Translations under genes and position numbers: made by a program | Source of the DNA: Micromonospora pattaloongensis | GTDB lineage: Bacteria > Actinomycetota > Actinomycetes > Mycobacteriales > Micromonosporaceae | Direction of reading: 5' to 3' | NCBI RefSeq assembly: GCF_900107255.1 | Contig: NZ_FNPH01000003.1 | Location: 434,001-498,000, forward strand | Length of the DNA: 64,000 bases | The notes under the pieces: generated by a model | Told to the model about the DNA's origin: nothing | Seen by the model: the letters and a program-made list of their open reading frames with translations, nothing else | Databases searched by the model: none | Part shown: positions 1 to 12,507 of the stretch, in pieces | How positions within the stretch are numbered: position 1 is the first letter of the stretch | Layout of the letters: each line of letters begins with the position of its first letter

Positions 1-1121
1 TCGCGGAGATGTCGGCGCTCGCAACCCGGACCGGCGCGGTGAACCTCGGGCAGGGCTTCCCGGACACGGACGGGCCGGCCGAGATGCTCGCGGCGGCCGC
101 CGCGGCGCTCGCCGACGGCCACAACCAGTACCCGCCCGGTCCGGGCATCCCGGCACTGCGGAGCGCGGTCGCCGATCACCAGCGCCGGTTCTGGGGCCTC
201 GACTACGAGCCCGACGGGGAGGTGCTGATCACCGCCGGCGCCACCGAGGCGATCGCCGCGGCGATCCTCGCGCTCTGCGAGCCCGGCGACGAGGTGATCT
301 GCTTCGAGCCCTACTACGACTCGTACGCCGCCTCGGTCGCCCTCGCCGGCGCGGTGCGGCGGCCGGTCACGCTGCGGCCGACCGACGACGGCGGGTTCGG
401 CTTCGACCCCGACGAGCTGCGGGCCGCGTTCGGTCCGCGTACCCGGCTGGTGCTGCTCAACTCGCCGCACAACCCGACCGGCAAGGTCTTCACCGCCGGC
501 GAACTCGCGCTCATCGCCGGGCTGTGCCGGGAGCACGACGTGTACGCCGTCACCGACGAGGTCTACGAGCACCTCGTGTTCACCGACGCGTCCGGCCCGC
601 ACATCCCGCTGGCGACGCTGCCCGGGATGCGCGAGCGCACGCTGCGGGTCTCGTCCGCCGGCAAGACCTTCTCCTGTACGGGATGGAAGATCGGCTGGGC
701 GAGCGGTCCGCGCGCTCTCGTCTCCGCCGTGCTGCGGGTGAAGCAGTTCCTGACCTTCGTCAACGGCGCCCCGCTGCAGCCGGCGGTGGCGGTCGCGCTC
801 GCCCTGCCCGACAGCTACTTCGAGGAGTTCCGGGCCGGACTGCAGGCGCGCCGCGACCGGCTGACCGCGGGGCTCGCCGACGCCGGCTTCGCGGTGCTGC
901 GCTCCGAGGGCACCTACTTCGTCACCGCCGACATCACGGCGCTCGGCGGCGACGACGGCGTGGAGTTCTGCCGGTCGCTGCCGGCGCGCTGCGGTGTGGT
1001 GGCGGTGCCGACGCAGGTGTTCTATGACGACGCGGACGCGGGGCGCCGGCTGGTGCGGTTCGCCTTCTGCAAGCGCCCCGAGGTGCTCGACGAGGCGGTA
1101 CGGCGCCTGCGCGCCAGCTGA
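1..1121 (+). CDS. Class I/II PLP aminotransferase, 5' end cut by the window
   Basis: A fold-type I PLP-dependent aminotransferase of the DapC / kynurenine-oxoglutarate / methionine aminotransferase group, a cytosolic enzyme that moves an amino group between an amino acid and a 2-oxoacid. The frame is open through position 1, so the true start lies outside. The first visible Met is at 9, just before the family N-terminal motif VNLGQGFPD. Counting from that Met, the substrate/PLP loop NSPHNPTG is near residues 151-158, TDEVY near 182-186, and the PLP lysine is K219 in SSAGKTFS. It converges with glmM. The substrate cannot be decided from sequence; succinyldiaminopimelate aminotransferase is a common annotation for this group. 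Confidence 0.9.
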   Translation, partial: AEMSALATRTGAVNLGQGFPDTDGPAEMLAAAAAALADGHNQYPPGPGIPALRSAVADHQRRFWGLDYEPDGEVLITAGATEAIAAAILALCEPGDEVICFEPYYDSYAASVALAGAVRRPVTLRPTDDGGFGFDPDELRAAFGPRTRLVLLNSPHNPTGKVFTAGELALIAGLCREHDVYAVTDEVYEHLVFTDASGPHIPLATLPGMRERTLRVSSAGKTFSCTGWKIGWASGPRALVSAVLRVKQFLTFVNGAPLQPAVAVALALPDSYFEEFRAGLQARRDRLTAGLADAGFAVLRSEGTYFVTADITALGGDDGVEFCRSLPARCGVVAVPTQVFYDDADAGRRLVRFAFCKRPEVLDEAVRRLRAS

Positions 1122-1143
1122 GCCCTCCGCCGATCACGCCCGG

Positions 1144-2502
1144 TCAGACCGGGACGGGGCTGGCTTCCCGCACGGTCTGCGCGATCCGCTCGGCGACCTC
1201 GCGGGCGGTCTCGACCGTCCGCGCCTCGACCATCACCCGCACCAGCGGCTCGGTGCCCGACGGGCGCAGCAGCACCCGGCCGGTCCCGCCCAGCTGTGCC
1301 TCGGCCTGCTCCGCCGCGGCGAGCACCGCCGGTGCGGCGGCGCCCGCGGAGCGGTCGCCGACCGGCACGTTGATCAGCACCTGCGGCAGCTTCGTCACCA
1401 CGGAGGAGAGTTCGGCCAGCGACTTGCCGGTCTCGGCCATCCGGGCCATCAGGTGCAGCCCGGTCAGCACCCCGTCGCCGGTGGTGGCGTGCGCCGGCAT
1501 CACGACGTGTCCGCTCTGCTCGCCGCCGAGCGCCAGGCCGGACGCGCGGAGCTCCTCGAGCACGTACCGGTCGCCGACCTTCGTCTCCAGCAGCCGGATG
1601 CCGGCCTTGGACATGGCCAGCCGCAGCCCGAGGTTGCTCATCACGGTGGCGACGAGGGTGTCGTCGGTGAGGGTGCCGGCGTCGCGCATGGCGAGCGCCA
1701 GGATCGCCATGATCTGGTCGCCGTCGACTTCCTCGCCGTCGGCGGTCACCGCGAGGCACCGGTCGGCGTCGCCGTCGTGGGCGATGCCGAGGTGGGCGCC
1801 GTGCTCGACGACCGCGGCCCGGACGACGTCGAGGTGGGTGGAGCCGCATTCGTCGTTGATGTTCAGGCCGTCGGGCTCCGCGTGGATCGCGATCACCTCG
1901 GCGCCGGCCTCGCGGTACGCGACCGGCGCGATGTCGGACGCCGCGCCGTTGGCGCAGTCGACCACGACCTTCAGACCGTCGAGCCGGTGCGACACCGATC
2001 CGACGAGGTGCTGCACGTAGTGGTCGGCGCCGTCGAGGAGGTCGTGCACGCGCCCCACGCCGGCGCCGGTGGGACGGTTCCACGCGGCGGCCGCGTTCGC
2101 CTCGATCGCGGCCTCAATCTTCAGCTCTATCTCGTCGGGGAGCTTGTGCCCGCCGGCGGCGAAGAGCTTGATGCCGTTGTCCGGCATCGGGTTGTGGGAC
2201 GCCGAGAGCATCACACCCAGGTCGGCCTTGGTCTCGCCGACGAGGTACGCCACCCCCGGGGTCGGCAGGACGCCGACGCGGACGACGTTGGCACCGGCGC
2301 TCGCCAGCCCGGCCACCACCGCGGCCTCGAGCATCTCGCCGCTGGCCCGGGGGTCCCGCCCGACGACGGCCAGCGGCGGATGGCTCCGGTCGACCTCGGC
2401 GAGGGTGTGCGCGGCCGCGACGGCCACCGCCAACGCCAACTCGGGGGTGAGGTCGACATTCGCTCGACCACGTACCCCGTCGGTGCCGAAGAGCCGACCC
2501 AT
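1144..2502 (-). CDS. glmM: Phosphoglucosamine mutase
   Basis: Converts glucosamine-6-phosphate to glucosamine-1-phosphate on the way to UDP-GlcNAc and peptidoglycan. The 452-residue protein starts at [12 protein letters not shown], the family N-terminus; an in-frame ATG three codons upstream is less likely. The phosphoserine loop [11 protein letters not shown] places the catalytic serine at S102, as in E. coli GlmM. The Mg-binding DGDADRC loop lies in the second domain, and [12 protein letters not shown] near the C-terminus is the phosphate-binding loop. It is the last gene after rplM-rpsI on the minus strand, the usual actinobacterial order. Its start is about 130 nt beyond the rpsI stop, so it may be read through or have its own promoter. 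Confidence 0.95.
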   Translation of the reverse strand: MGRLFGTDGVRGRANVDLTPELALAVAVAAAHTLAEVDRSHPPLAVVGRDPRASGEMLEAAVVAGLASAGANVVRVGVLPTPGVAYLVGETKADLGVMLSASHNPMPDNGIKLFAAGGHKLPDEIELKIEAAIEANAAAAWNRPTGAGVGRVHDLLDGADHYVQHLVGSVSHRLDGLKVVVDCANGAASDIAPVAYREAGAEVIAIHAEPDGLNINDECGSTHLDVVRAAVVEHGAHLGIAHDGDADRCLAVTADGEEVDGDQIMAILALAMRDAGTLTDDTLVATVMSNLGLRLAMSKAGIRLLETKVGDRYVLEELRASGLALGGEQSGHVVMPAHATTGDGVLTGLHLMARMAETGKSLAELSSVVTKLPQVLINVPVGDRSAGAAAPAVLAAAEQAEAQLGGTGRVLLRPSGTEPLVRVMVEARTVETAREVAERIAQTVREASPVPV

Positions 2503-2632
2503 CCGTGCCACCTCCGTGCAGACGCTGTTGCGAGGATCGTGCAGAAGCTGTTGCGTGGAAACGTAACGGCCGGAGCGCCACCACGTCGTGGGGGCGGACC
2601 GGCCGTTCGTCAGACGTACAAAATGCTGCTGG

Positions 2633-3112
2633 TCAGCGCTTCGAGTACTGCGGCGCCTTACGGGCCTTCTTGAGGCCGTACTTCTTGCTCTCCTTGACGC
2701 GCGCGTCCCGCGTCAGGAAGCCCGCCTTCTTCAGCGCCGGACGGTCGTCACCGTCGTTGGCCACGAGCGCCCGGGCGATGCCCAGCCGCAGCGCGCCGGC
2801 CTGGCCGGTGGTGCCGCCGCCACGGAGGTTGGCGATGACGTCGAAGGCCTCGGCCTTCTCGGCGGTCAGCAGCGGCTCCTTGATGAGCTGCTGGTGCACC
2901 TTGCTCGGGAAGTACGCCTCGAGCTCCCGGCCGTTGCAGGTGATCTTCCCGGTGCCGGGCACGATCCGCACCCGGACGATGGCCTCCTTGCGGCGGCCCA
3001 CGGTCTGGATCGGCCGGTCGCCCCGCGGAGCCCGCACGACGGGCGCGGGAGCGGCGGCGGGAACCTCGGACTCGGCGATCTCGGCCGAGCTGGGCGCGAT
3101 GGTGTCGGTCAT
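2633..3112 (-). CDS. rpsI: 30S ribosomal protein S9
   Basis: Small-subunit head protein whose basic C-terminal tail contacts P-site tRNA. The 159-residue form starts at MTDTIAPSS, preceded by GAAGGA at 6 nt, which favours this ATG over one eight codons upstream. The first ~40 residues are an acidic, Ala/Pro-rich extension not found in E. coli S9 (130 aa). The conserved domain begins at [14 protein letters not shown] and ends with the diagnostic YSKR tail. It lies 20 nt after rplM, so the two form one operon. The extension is predicted disordered. Confidence 0.96.
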   Translation of the reverse strand: MTDTIAPSSAEIAESEVPAAAPAPVVRAPRGDRPIQTVGRRKEAIVRVRIVPGTGKITCNGRELEAYFPSKVHQQLIKEPLLTAEKAEAFDVIANLRGGGTTGQAGALRLGIARALVANDGDDRPALKKAGFLTRDARVKESKKYGLKKARKAPQYSKR

Positions 3113-3132
3113 GCTGTTTCCTTCGCCCGCGC

Positions 3133-3576
3133 TCACTGCGCGATCTGCTTGATCTCGAACGGCACCGGCTGCTGCGCGGCGTGCGGGTGCTCGGCACCGG
3201 CGTAGACCTTCAGCTTCTTGATGAGCTGACGACCCAGCTTGTTGTGCGGGAGCATGCCCTTCACGGCGAGCTCGATGGCCCGGTCCGGCCGCTTGGTCAG
3301 CAACTCCTCGTAGCCGACCCGCTTGAGGCCGCCCGGGTATCCGGAGTGCCGATAGGCAATCTTGGTCTGCCGCTTGTTGCCGGTCAGCGCCACCTTGCCG
3401 GCGTTCACGATGATGACGAAGTCACCGGTGTCGACGTGCGGCGCGAAAGTGGGCTTGTGCTTGCCACGGAGCAGCGTGGCGGCGTGGGTGGCCAGACGGC
3501 CCAGCACGACGTCAGAAGCGTCGATCACGTGCCACTGACGCTCGATCTCACCCGGCTTCGGGCTGTACGTACGCAC
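3133..3576 (-). CDS. rplM: 50S ribosomal protein L13
   Basis: Early-assembly large-subunit protein, 147 residues. It begins with a GTG codon ([20 protein letters not shown]), preceded by a weak AAGG site. The L13 signatures [20 protein letters not shown] and [18 protein letters not shown] are present, and [20 protein letters not shown] is the usual C-terminal part. It is the first gene of the rplM-rpsI operon. In most actinobacteria truA directly precedes it; here about 14 kb of accessory genes separate the two. Confidence 0.97.
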   Translation of the reverse strand: MRTYSPKPGEIERQWHVIDASDVVLGRLATHAATLLRGKHKPTFAPHVDTGDFVIIVNAGKVALTGNKRQTKIAYRHSGYPGGLKRVGYEELLTKRPDRAIELAVKGMLPHNKLGRQLIKKLKVYAGAEHPHAAQQPVPFEIKQIAQ

Positions 3577-3917
3577 AGGTTTACCTTGTCTCGTCGTCGG
3601 TCTGGGGTCGCGCGTCGGTCACCAGACGCGCACGAACGACAAGCGTACCCGATTGGTGAGCACGCCTTCAGCTGTCGCACAACAGCAGGCAACGATACCC
3701 GCTTGCCCGGTCGAGGGTCAAAACGAGGGCGCTGCCGGCGGTGTGAGGCGCTCGTAGCAGGCCCGAAACAGTCGGGATCCGGCGCCGAAACCGACTCACG
3801 GCACGCTTCGGACATGACAGGCGGTGCGGATGCGACGACGCAGCACCCGGCTCCGACCCGGTGCCCGACGCCGCGACCCCGACCCGGACGGCCCGTACGG
3901 CGGAGGCAGGGCCGCCC
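3577..3917. promoter_or_regulatory. Divergent promoter region between rplM and the HemD-like gene
   Basis: This 341-nt gap has no convincing gene. On the minus strand a -10-like TACGCT sits at 3642-3647, about 66 nt before the rplM GTG. Seventeen nt upstream is only a weak -35 (TGAAGG). The -10 resembles the GTAC(T/G)CTT boxes of other translation operons in this window. The right half (3680-3850) shows nothing recognisable. Confidence 0.35.
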
Positions 3918-5012
3918 ATGGTGAGGACGCACCCGCTCTCCGGCTTCACCGTCGGTGTCACCGCCGGCTGCCGGCGCGACGAGCTCGCCACGTCGTTGGA
4001 GCGCTTCGGCGCCCGCGTGGTGCTGGCCCCGGCGCTGCGGATCGTCCCGCTCCCCGACGACACGGGGCTCCGGGCGGGCACCCGGGCCTGCCTGGAGACG
4101 CCGCCGCACATTCTGATCGCGAACACGGGGATCGGGATGCGCGGGTGGTTCGAGGCGGCGCAGGCGTGGGGGGTGGCCCAGCCGCTGCGGGCCGCGCTCT
4201 CCGGCTCCCACATCGTCGCCCGCGGCCCGAAGGCGCGCAGCGCGCTGCGCGCCTTCGGGCTGCACGAGGGCTGGTCGCCGGAGTCGGAGACCTGCGACGA
4301 GATCGTGGAGCACCTCCGGCGGCGTGGCCTCGCGGGCCAGCGGGTGGCGGTACAGCTGCACGGCGACCCGCAGCCGGAGTCCACCGCGGCGCTCACCGCG
4401 GCCGGCGCCACCGTCGTCGAGGTCCCGGTCTACCGGTGGGGGCCGCCGACCGATCCCGCGCCGCTCCACCGGCTCGTCGACCTGATCACCGGCCGGCTCG
4501 TCGACGCGGTCGCGTTCACCTCCGCGCCCGCGGTGACCGCGCTGCTCGACGCCGCCGGTCCGCGTACCGGGCCGCTGCTCGACGCGCTCCGCTCCGACGT
4601 CCTGGCCGCGGGCGTCGGGGCGGTGACGGCCGCGCCGTTGCGCGGTCACGGGGTGCCGGTGGCCACCCCCACGCACGCGGGGCTGGGCACCCTGGTCCGC
4701 GCCCTCGTCGAGGAGCTTCCCCGGCGCGCGCTCACGCTGAAGGCCGGCGGACACCTGTTGACGCTGCGCGGGCACGCCGCGGTCGTCGACGGGGAGCTCC
4801 GGCCGCTCGCGCCCGGCCCGATGGCCGTGCTGCGGGCGCTCGCGGGCGCACCGGGGCGCGTGCTGTCCCGCTCGGCCCTGCTGCGTACGCTGCCGCGCGG
4901 CGCGGACGAGCACGCGGTGGAGATGGCGGTGGCGCGGCTGCGGGCGGGGCTCGGCACACCGGGCGTCGTGCAGACCGTGATCAAACGCGGCTACCGGCTC
5001 AGGGTGGAGTGA
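3918..5012 (+). CDS. Uroporphyrinogen-III synthase domain fused to an OmpR-type winged helix
   Basis: A 364-residue two-domain protein. Residues ~8-262 resemble HemD (uroporphyrinogen-III synthase), with the typical start GFTVGVTAGCRRDELATSLE, a GPKARSALRAFGL segment and AVAFTSAPAVTALLDAA near the end of the fold. Residues ~272-364 form a trans_reg_C/OmpR-type winged helix ending in the hallmark VVQTVIKRGYRLRVE. Start at ATG 3918 is supported by GGAGG 11 nt upstream; an in-frame ATG 19 codons earlier is possible. This fusion is a known actinobacterial arrangement, usually near nitrite or nitrate genes, but no such genes are present here. It could make heme precursor, act as a regulator, or both. 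It is one of few plus-strand genes in the window. Confidence 0.8.
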   Translation: MVRTHPLSGFTVGVTAGCRRDELATSLERFGARVVLAPALRIVPLPDDTGLRAGTRACLETPPHILIANTGIGMRGWFEAAQAWGVAQPLRAALSGSHIVARGPKARSALRAFGLHEGWSPESETCDEIVEHLRRRGLAGQRVAVQLHGDPQPESTAALTAAGATVVEVPVYRWGPPTDPAPLHRLVDLITGRLVDAVAFTSAPAVTALLDAAGPRTGPLLDALRSDVLAAGVGAVTAAPLRGHGVPVATPTHAGLGTLVRALVEELPRRALTLKAGGHLLTLRGHAAVVDGELRPLAPGPMAVLRALAGAPGRVLSRSALLRTLPRGADEHAVEMAVARLRAGLGTPGVVQTVIKRGYRLRVE

Positions 5013-5033
5013 CACCCGCGCCGATCCGGTCGA

Positions 5034-5444
5034 TCAGCTACCGACGGCCTCTCGGGGCAGCGGGGAGAGCGCGGCGCCGACGCGGTCGACCAGCAGCGCC
5101 ATCTCGTAGCCGACCTGGCCGACGTCGCAGCTCCGCGCGGCGAGCACGGCCATCGACGAGCCGTCACTGATGGACATCAGGAACAGGTAGCCGCTGTCCA
5201 TCTCGATGACGGTCTGCAGCACCCCGCCGGCGCTGAACATCCGGGACGCGCCATCGGTGAGGCTGACCACGCCGGAGGTGATGGCGGCGAGCTGGTCGGC
5301 GCGGTCCTGCGGCAGGTCGCGGGACGCGGCCAGCAGAAGTCCGTCCGCGGAGACGGCGATGACGTGCGCGATGCCCGCCACGCTGTCGGCGAAGTTGCTC
5401 AGCAGCCAGCCCATGTCCTGCATTGCCGACGGTGCCCTGTTCAT
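5034..5444 (-). CDS. Roadblock/LC7 domain protein, orphan
   Basis: A 136-residue Roadblock/LC7 protein of the MglB-like group that binds or stimulates small Ras-like GTPases. The core runs from ~12 to ~120: a central helix DSVAGIAHVIAVSADGLLLAAS, RADQLAAITSGVVSLTDGA, and strand YLFLMSISDGSSMAVLAA. In Streptomyces-type conservons this gene sits with a nitrate/nitrite-sensing kinase, a DUF742 protein and a GTPase. None of these flank it here; it lies between the HemD-like gene (convergent) and thiC, 350 nt downstream of thiC and beyond a terminator. An AGGAG lies about 10 nt before the ATG. It presumably has its own promoter. Confidence 0.85.
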   Translation of the reverse strand: MNRAPSAMQDMGWLLSNFADSVAGIAHVIAVSADGLLLAASRDLPQDRADQLAAITSGVVSLTDGASRMFSAGGVLQTVIEMDSGYLFLMSISDGSSMAVLAARSCDVGQVGYEMALLVDRVGAALSPLPREAVGS

Positions 5445-5747
5445 GCGGGGTGGTCTCCTTGTCGAGGTGCGGCTGTTCCGCTCGCCGCGGGACGACGGCC
5501 GCTACGCCTGCGACCCGTTCCCGGCGCCGGTCCGCTCGCGGCACGGCCGCGATTTCACCAGACGCCGCAGCGGTTGCGGAAGCCTCGACCGGGCGGGGGG
5601 TGAGCCCCCGAAACGGGCATCGGAGACGACGGGCACCGCGACATACTTTTTACGCCTCGATGAACTGCACAAATGCGGCCGGTTCCGCCGAACCCGTGCG
5701 CGGGCTCACCCGAGCATCCGACCACATGTTGGGAAGCGTTTTGGGAC
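5445..5747. other. Intergenic region upstream of the Roadblock gene
   Basis: About 300 nt without a supported gene, between the thiC terminator and the Roadblock ATG. An unusually AT-rich patch at about 5640-5675 reads on the minus strand as TTGTGC followed by a TAAAAAGTATG stretch and is the likeliest promoter position. Neither box is a good consensus match. Nothing else stands out. Confidence 0.3.
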
Positions 5748-5787
5748 GGGCGTGCCGCGTCCGCGGCGCGGCGGACGCGGCACGCCC
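5748..5787 (-). terminator. Hairpin terminator after thiC
   Basis: A perfect 17-bp inverted repeat (5748-5764 / 5771-5787) with a 6-nt loop starts 8 nt beyond the thiC stop. There is no U-run on the exit side, the actinobacterial I-shaped type. It closes the thiamine operon and separates it from the Roadblock gene. Confidence 0.85.
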
Positions 5788-5794
5788 GACGGCG

Positions 5795-7393
<1,599 letters not shown>

Positions 7394-7420
7394 CTAGACC
7401 ACGCCAACGACGAATCCGAA

Positions 7421-8208
7421 CTAGGCCGACGACCAGCCGAAGTGGTCGAGCGGCCCCTGACCGCCGCCGAGGTTCCAATCACGGGCGCCCCGCAGCGCCC
7501 GGGCGACGTACTCCTTGGCGAACACCAGCGCCTCCGGCACCGCGTCGCCCAGCGCGAGCCGGGCGGCGATCGCCGCGGAGAACGTGCAGCCGGTGCCGTG
7601 GTTGTTGCGGGTGCCGATCCGGGGGTGGTGCAGGAACCGCGCACCCGCCTCGGTCCAGACCGCGTCCACCGCGTCGTCCCCGGCGACCAGGTCGCCGCCG
7701 GTGACCACCACGTACCTCGGGCCGTTCGAGGCGAGCTGCGCGGCCGCGCCGGCCATGTCGGCCGGGGTGTCCACCGGCCAACCGACGAGCGCGGACGCCT
7801 CCTCCCGGTTCGGCGTGATGACCGTCGCGTGCGGCAGCAGCCGTTCGATCGCGCTGACCACGCCGAGCCGGCGCCCGCTGGAGGACTCCAGCACGGGGTC
7901 GATGACGAGGTTCGGCAGCAGCCCGGAGCGGGCCTTCGCGGCGACGGCCGCGGCGGCCTCCGCCGTCGCGAGCATCCCGACCTTGGCCGCCCGGGGCGGC
8001 ATGTCGTCCAGCACGGATGTCAGCTGCGCGGCGACGACGTTGCCCGGCATCGGGAAGACGTCCTGCACCCCGCGGGTGTTCTGCGCGGTGGTCGCGGTGA
8101 CGACCGAGGTGCCGTACAGCCGCAGCGAAGCGAACACCTTCAGATCGGCCTGGATTCCGGCGCCGGCGCCGGAATCCGATCCGGCGATCGTGAGCACCGT
8201 CGGTGGTG

Positions 8209-8212
<4 letters not shown>
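7421..8212 (-). CDS. thiD: Bifunctional HMP / HMP-phosphate kinase ThiD
   Basis: Ribokinase-family enzyme that phosphorylates hydroxymethylpyrimidine phosphate to the pyrophosphate used by thiamine phosphate synthase. The 263-residue form begins MTPPTVLTIAGSDSGAGAG with GGGAGG 4 nt upstream. Its ATGA overlaps the stop of the TenI-like gene, so translation is probably coupled. Signatures are the GSDSGAGAGIQADLK substrate loop, DPVLESSSGRRL, and the catalytic anion-hole loop NNHGTGCTFSAAIA near the C-terminus. There is no fused ThiE or TenA domain, unlike some actinobacterial ThiD proteins. Confidence 0.97.
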
Positions 8213-10925
<2,713 letters not shown>

Positions 10926-10929
<4 letters not shown>

Positions 10930-11645
10930 GCCCCCGCTCCTTCCGGGCGGAAGGGTCCTTTCGAGTGGCGGTGAGCATGACGGGGCGGCGCTTCCGACAC
11001 GGCGGCGAGCAGCTCGGTCGTGGCCCGCGCCGGGTCGGCGGCGTTCGAGACGGCGCCCACCACCGCCACCCCGTACGCGCCCGCGGCGAGCAGTTCGGGC
11101 ACCCGCTCGACGGTGACGCCGCCGATGGCGACGACCGGGACCCCGACCGCGTCCGCGACCGCGCGTACCCCGGCCCCCCCGATCGGCGCGGGCAGCCCGT
11201 CCTTGGTCGCGGTGGCGAAGCAGGGCCCGACGCCGAGGTAGTCCGCGCTGGCGGCCACCGCGGCCCGGCCGGCCTCCGGGGTACGCGCGGTCGCGCCGAG
11301 CAGCGCCGGCCGGTCCGGCGCGGCGCACCCGAGCACGCGACGCGCGGCGTCGACCGGCAGGTCGAGCGCGCCGACGTGCCCGCCGGCGGCGCCGACCGCG
11401 AGCGCGACGTGCAGCCGGTCGTTGACCAGGCAGGTCGCCCCGGCCTCGGCGCAGAGCGGCGCGACCCGCGACGCGAGGTCGTACGCCTCGCGGTCGGTGG
11501 CGGAGTCCTCGACCCGGACCTGCACGACCAGCTGGTCCACGGCGGACGCCGCGCGGGCCGCCGACAGGGCGGCGCGGAGCACGCCGAGCGGGTCACGCCC
11601 GGGTCGGGTGTCGGTGATGAGATGCAGTCGTCCCAGGGACGGCAC
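10926..11645 (-). CDS. thiE: Thiamine phosphate synthase ThiE
   Basis: First gene of the thi operon, 239 residues, expected to join HMP-pyrophosphate and thiazole phosphate. The GTG at 11645 is the start because the SD AGGGAGGA ends 6 nt upstream; the ATG at 11669 lies inside the riboswitch. It keeps LVNDR (Mg and substrate ligands), the later aspartate in GALDLP, and the phosphate loop GPCFATATKDG. However, the usual QxRxK motif reads QVRVED, so the lysine that contacts the pyrophosphate is a glutamate. A short basic tail follows the barrel. ThiE identity is secure by fold and context; full activity is not certain. Confidence 0.88.
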
Positions 11646-11647
11646 AG

Positions 11648-11738
11648 CCACTCCTCCCTGCGCCGGCATTACCCGGATCAGGTTCGACGGTCGGGGGCTG
11701 CAGCCCCCCTCTCAGCCCGGTGCACCGGGCTCCCGTGG
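11648..11738 (-). promoter_or_regulatory. TPP (THI-box) riboswitch
   Basis: Read on the minus strand, this region has the hallmark TPP aptamer segments in order: GGGAGCCCGGTGCACCGGGCT, then CTGAGA, a GC hairpin, GAACCTGAT, and CCGGGTAATGCCGGCGCAGGGA. The closing helix P1 can pair CCAC (11738-11735) with GTGG (11651-11648). That 3' strand lies between the thiE SD (11658-11652) and the GTG start, so TPP binding should block translation initiation. The whole operon downstream is thiamine synthesis, which confirms the ligand. Confidence 0.96.
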
Positions 11739-11753
11739 GTTACTTCCGTGCAG

Positions 11754-11782
11754 ACGGTACGTCGCCGGTCACGGTGGCGTAA
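11754..11782 (-). promoter_or_regulatory. Candidate promoter of the thi operon
   Basis: A -35-like TTACGC (11782-11777) and a -10 TACCGT (11759-11754) are separated by 17 nt. Transcription would begin about 8 nt before the riboswitch P1 helix. The -35 is weak, so this is a candidate placed mainly by position. Confidence 0.4.
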
Positions 11783-11804
11783 AGCCCCCGGCGGATTTGT
11801 CCCG

Positions 11805-12425
11805 TTATCGTCGCGGCCCGACCAGCACCGCGGGATCCAGCTCGACCGGTACGACGGCCGGGCTCCGATCGACCACAATGGGCAGCCGGCGCGTCTCCCC
11901 GGCCGCGTGCACCGTGGTGTGCCACTCGCCGTCGTCGCCGAGCAGCCGGACGACGATCGCCGGCACCGGCCCGAAGTGCTCCCGCCACGACCGCAGCTCC
12001 ACGCGCCAGTAGCACGGGATGCCGGCGGCGGCGTAGAGCGCGGCCTTCTTCACCCGGTCGTCCGAGGCGTTCGACGGCGACACCACCTCGACGACGGTGT
12101 GCACGAACTCGGCGGGGATCCCCCGGGGATGGTCGCTCGCGTCGGCGGTGGTGATCAGCAGGTCGGGAACGGGCCCGCTGCCGCCGGGCAGCCGGACCGC
12201 GGCGGTGGTGATGGCCTCCGCAGCGGGCGATAGCAGCCGGATGAATCGCTCGCGCAGTCGGTCGGCGGCGAGATTGTGCTCAGGAGTGGGGGGTGGGACC
12301 ACGACGAGCGCGCCGTCCAGGACCTCGTACCGCAGCCCGGTGTCGGGCAGCTCGAAGAGGGTGTCGACGGTGAACGGTGGACGCGGCCAGCTCATCTCCG
12401 CTCCGGCTTCCGCCGCCGTTGTCAT
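11805..12425 (-). CDS. Uma2 family (DUF820) endonuclease-fold protein
   Basis: A 206-residue Uma2/DUF820 protein, a PD-(D/E)xK-fold family common in actinobacteria and cyanobacteria. The putative catalytic residues are in order: D in PDLLITT, E in VVEVVSPSN, and K in DRVKKAALYAAAGIPCYW, the last being the family's best-conserved block. ATG 12425 (MTTAAEAGAEMSW) is chosen because GGAGGT lies 4 nt upstream. It stands alone upstream of the thi operon. The family's cellular role is unknown; some members may be restriction-like or transposon-derived. Confidence 0.85.
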   Translation of the reverse strand: MTTAAEAGAEMSWPRPPFTVDTLFELPDTGLRYEVLDGALVVVPPPTPEHNLAADRLRERFIRLLSPAAEAITTAAVRLPGGSGPVPDLLITTADASDHPRGIPAEFVHTVVEVVSPSNASDDRVKKAALYAAAGIPCYWRVELRSWREHFGPVPAIVVRLLGDDGEWHTTVHAAGETRRLPIVVDRSPAVVPVELDPAVLVGPRR

Positions 12426-12507
12426 GCCCACCTCCGTCGTCGGTGCAAGTATTCCACCGTGGCGCGCCGGGCGGGGTCCACGATGGGACCCCGCCCGCCG
12501 GCGGCCG

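Noticed and set aside
11646-11669. ATG start for thiE at 11669
   Set aside because: It lies within the TPP aptamer (TAATGCCGGCG); the SD directly precedes GTG 11645.
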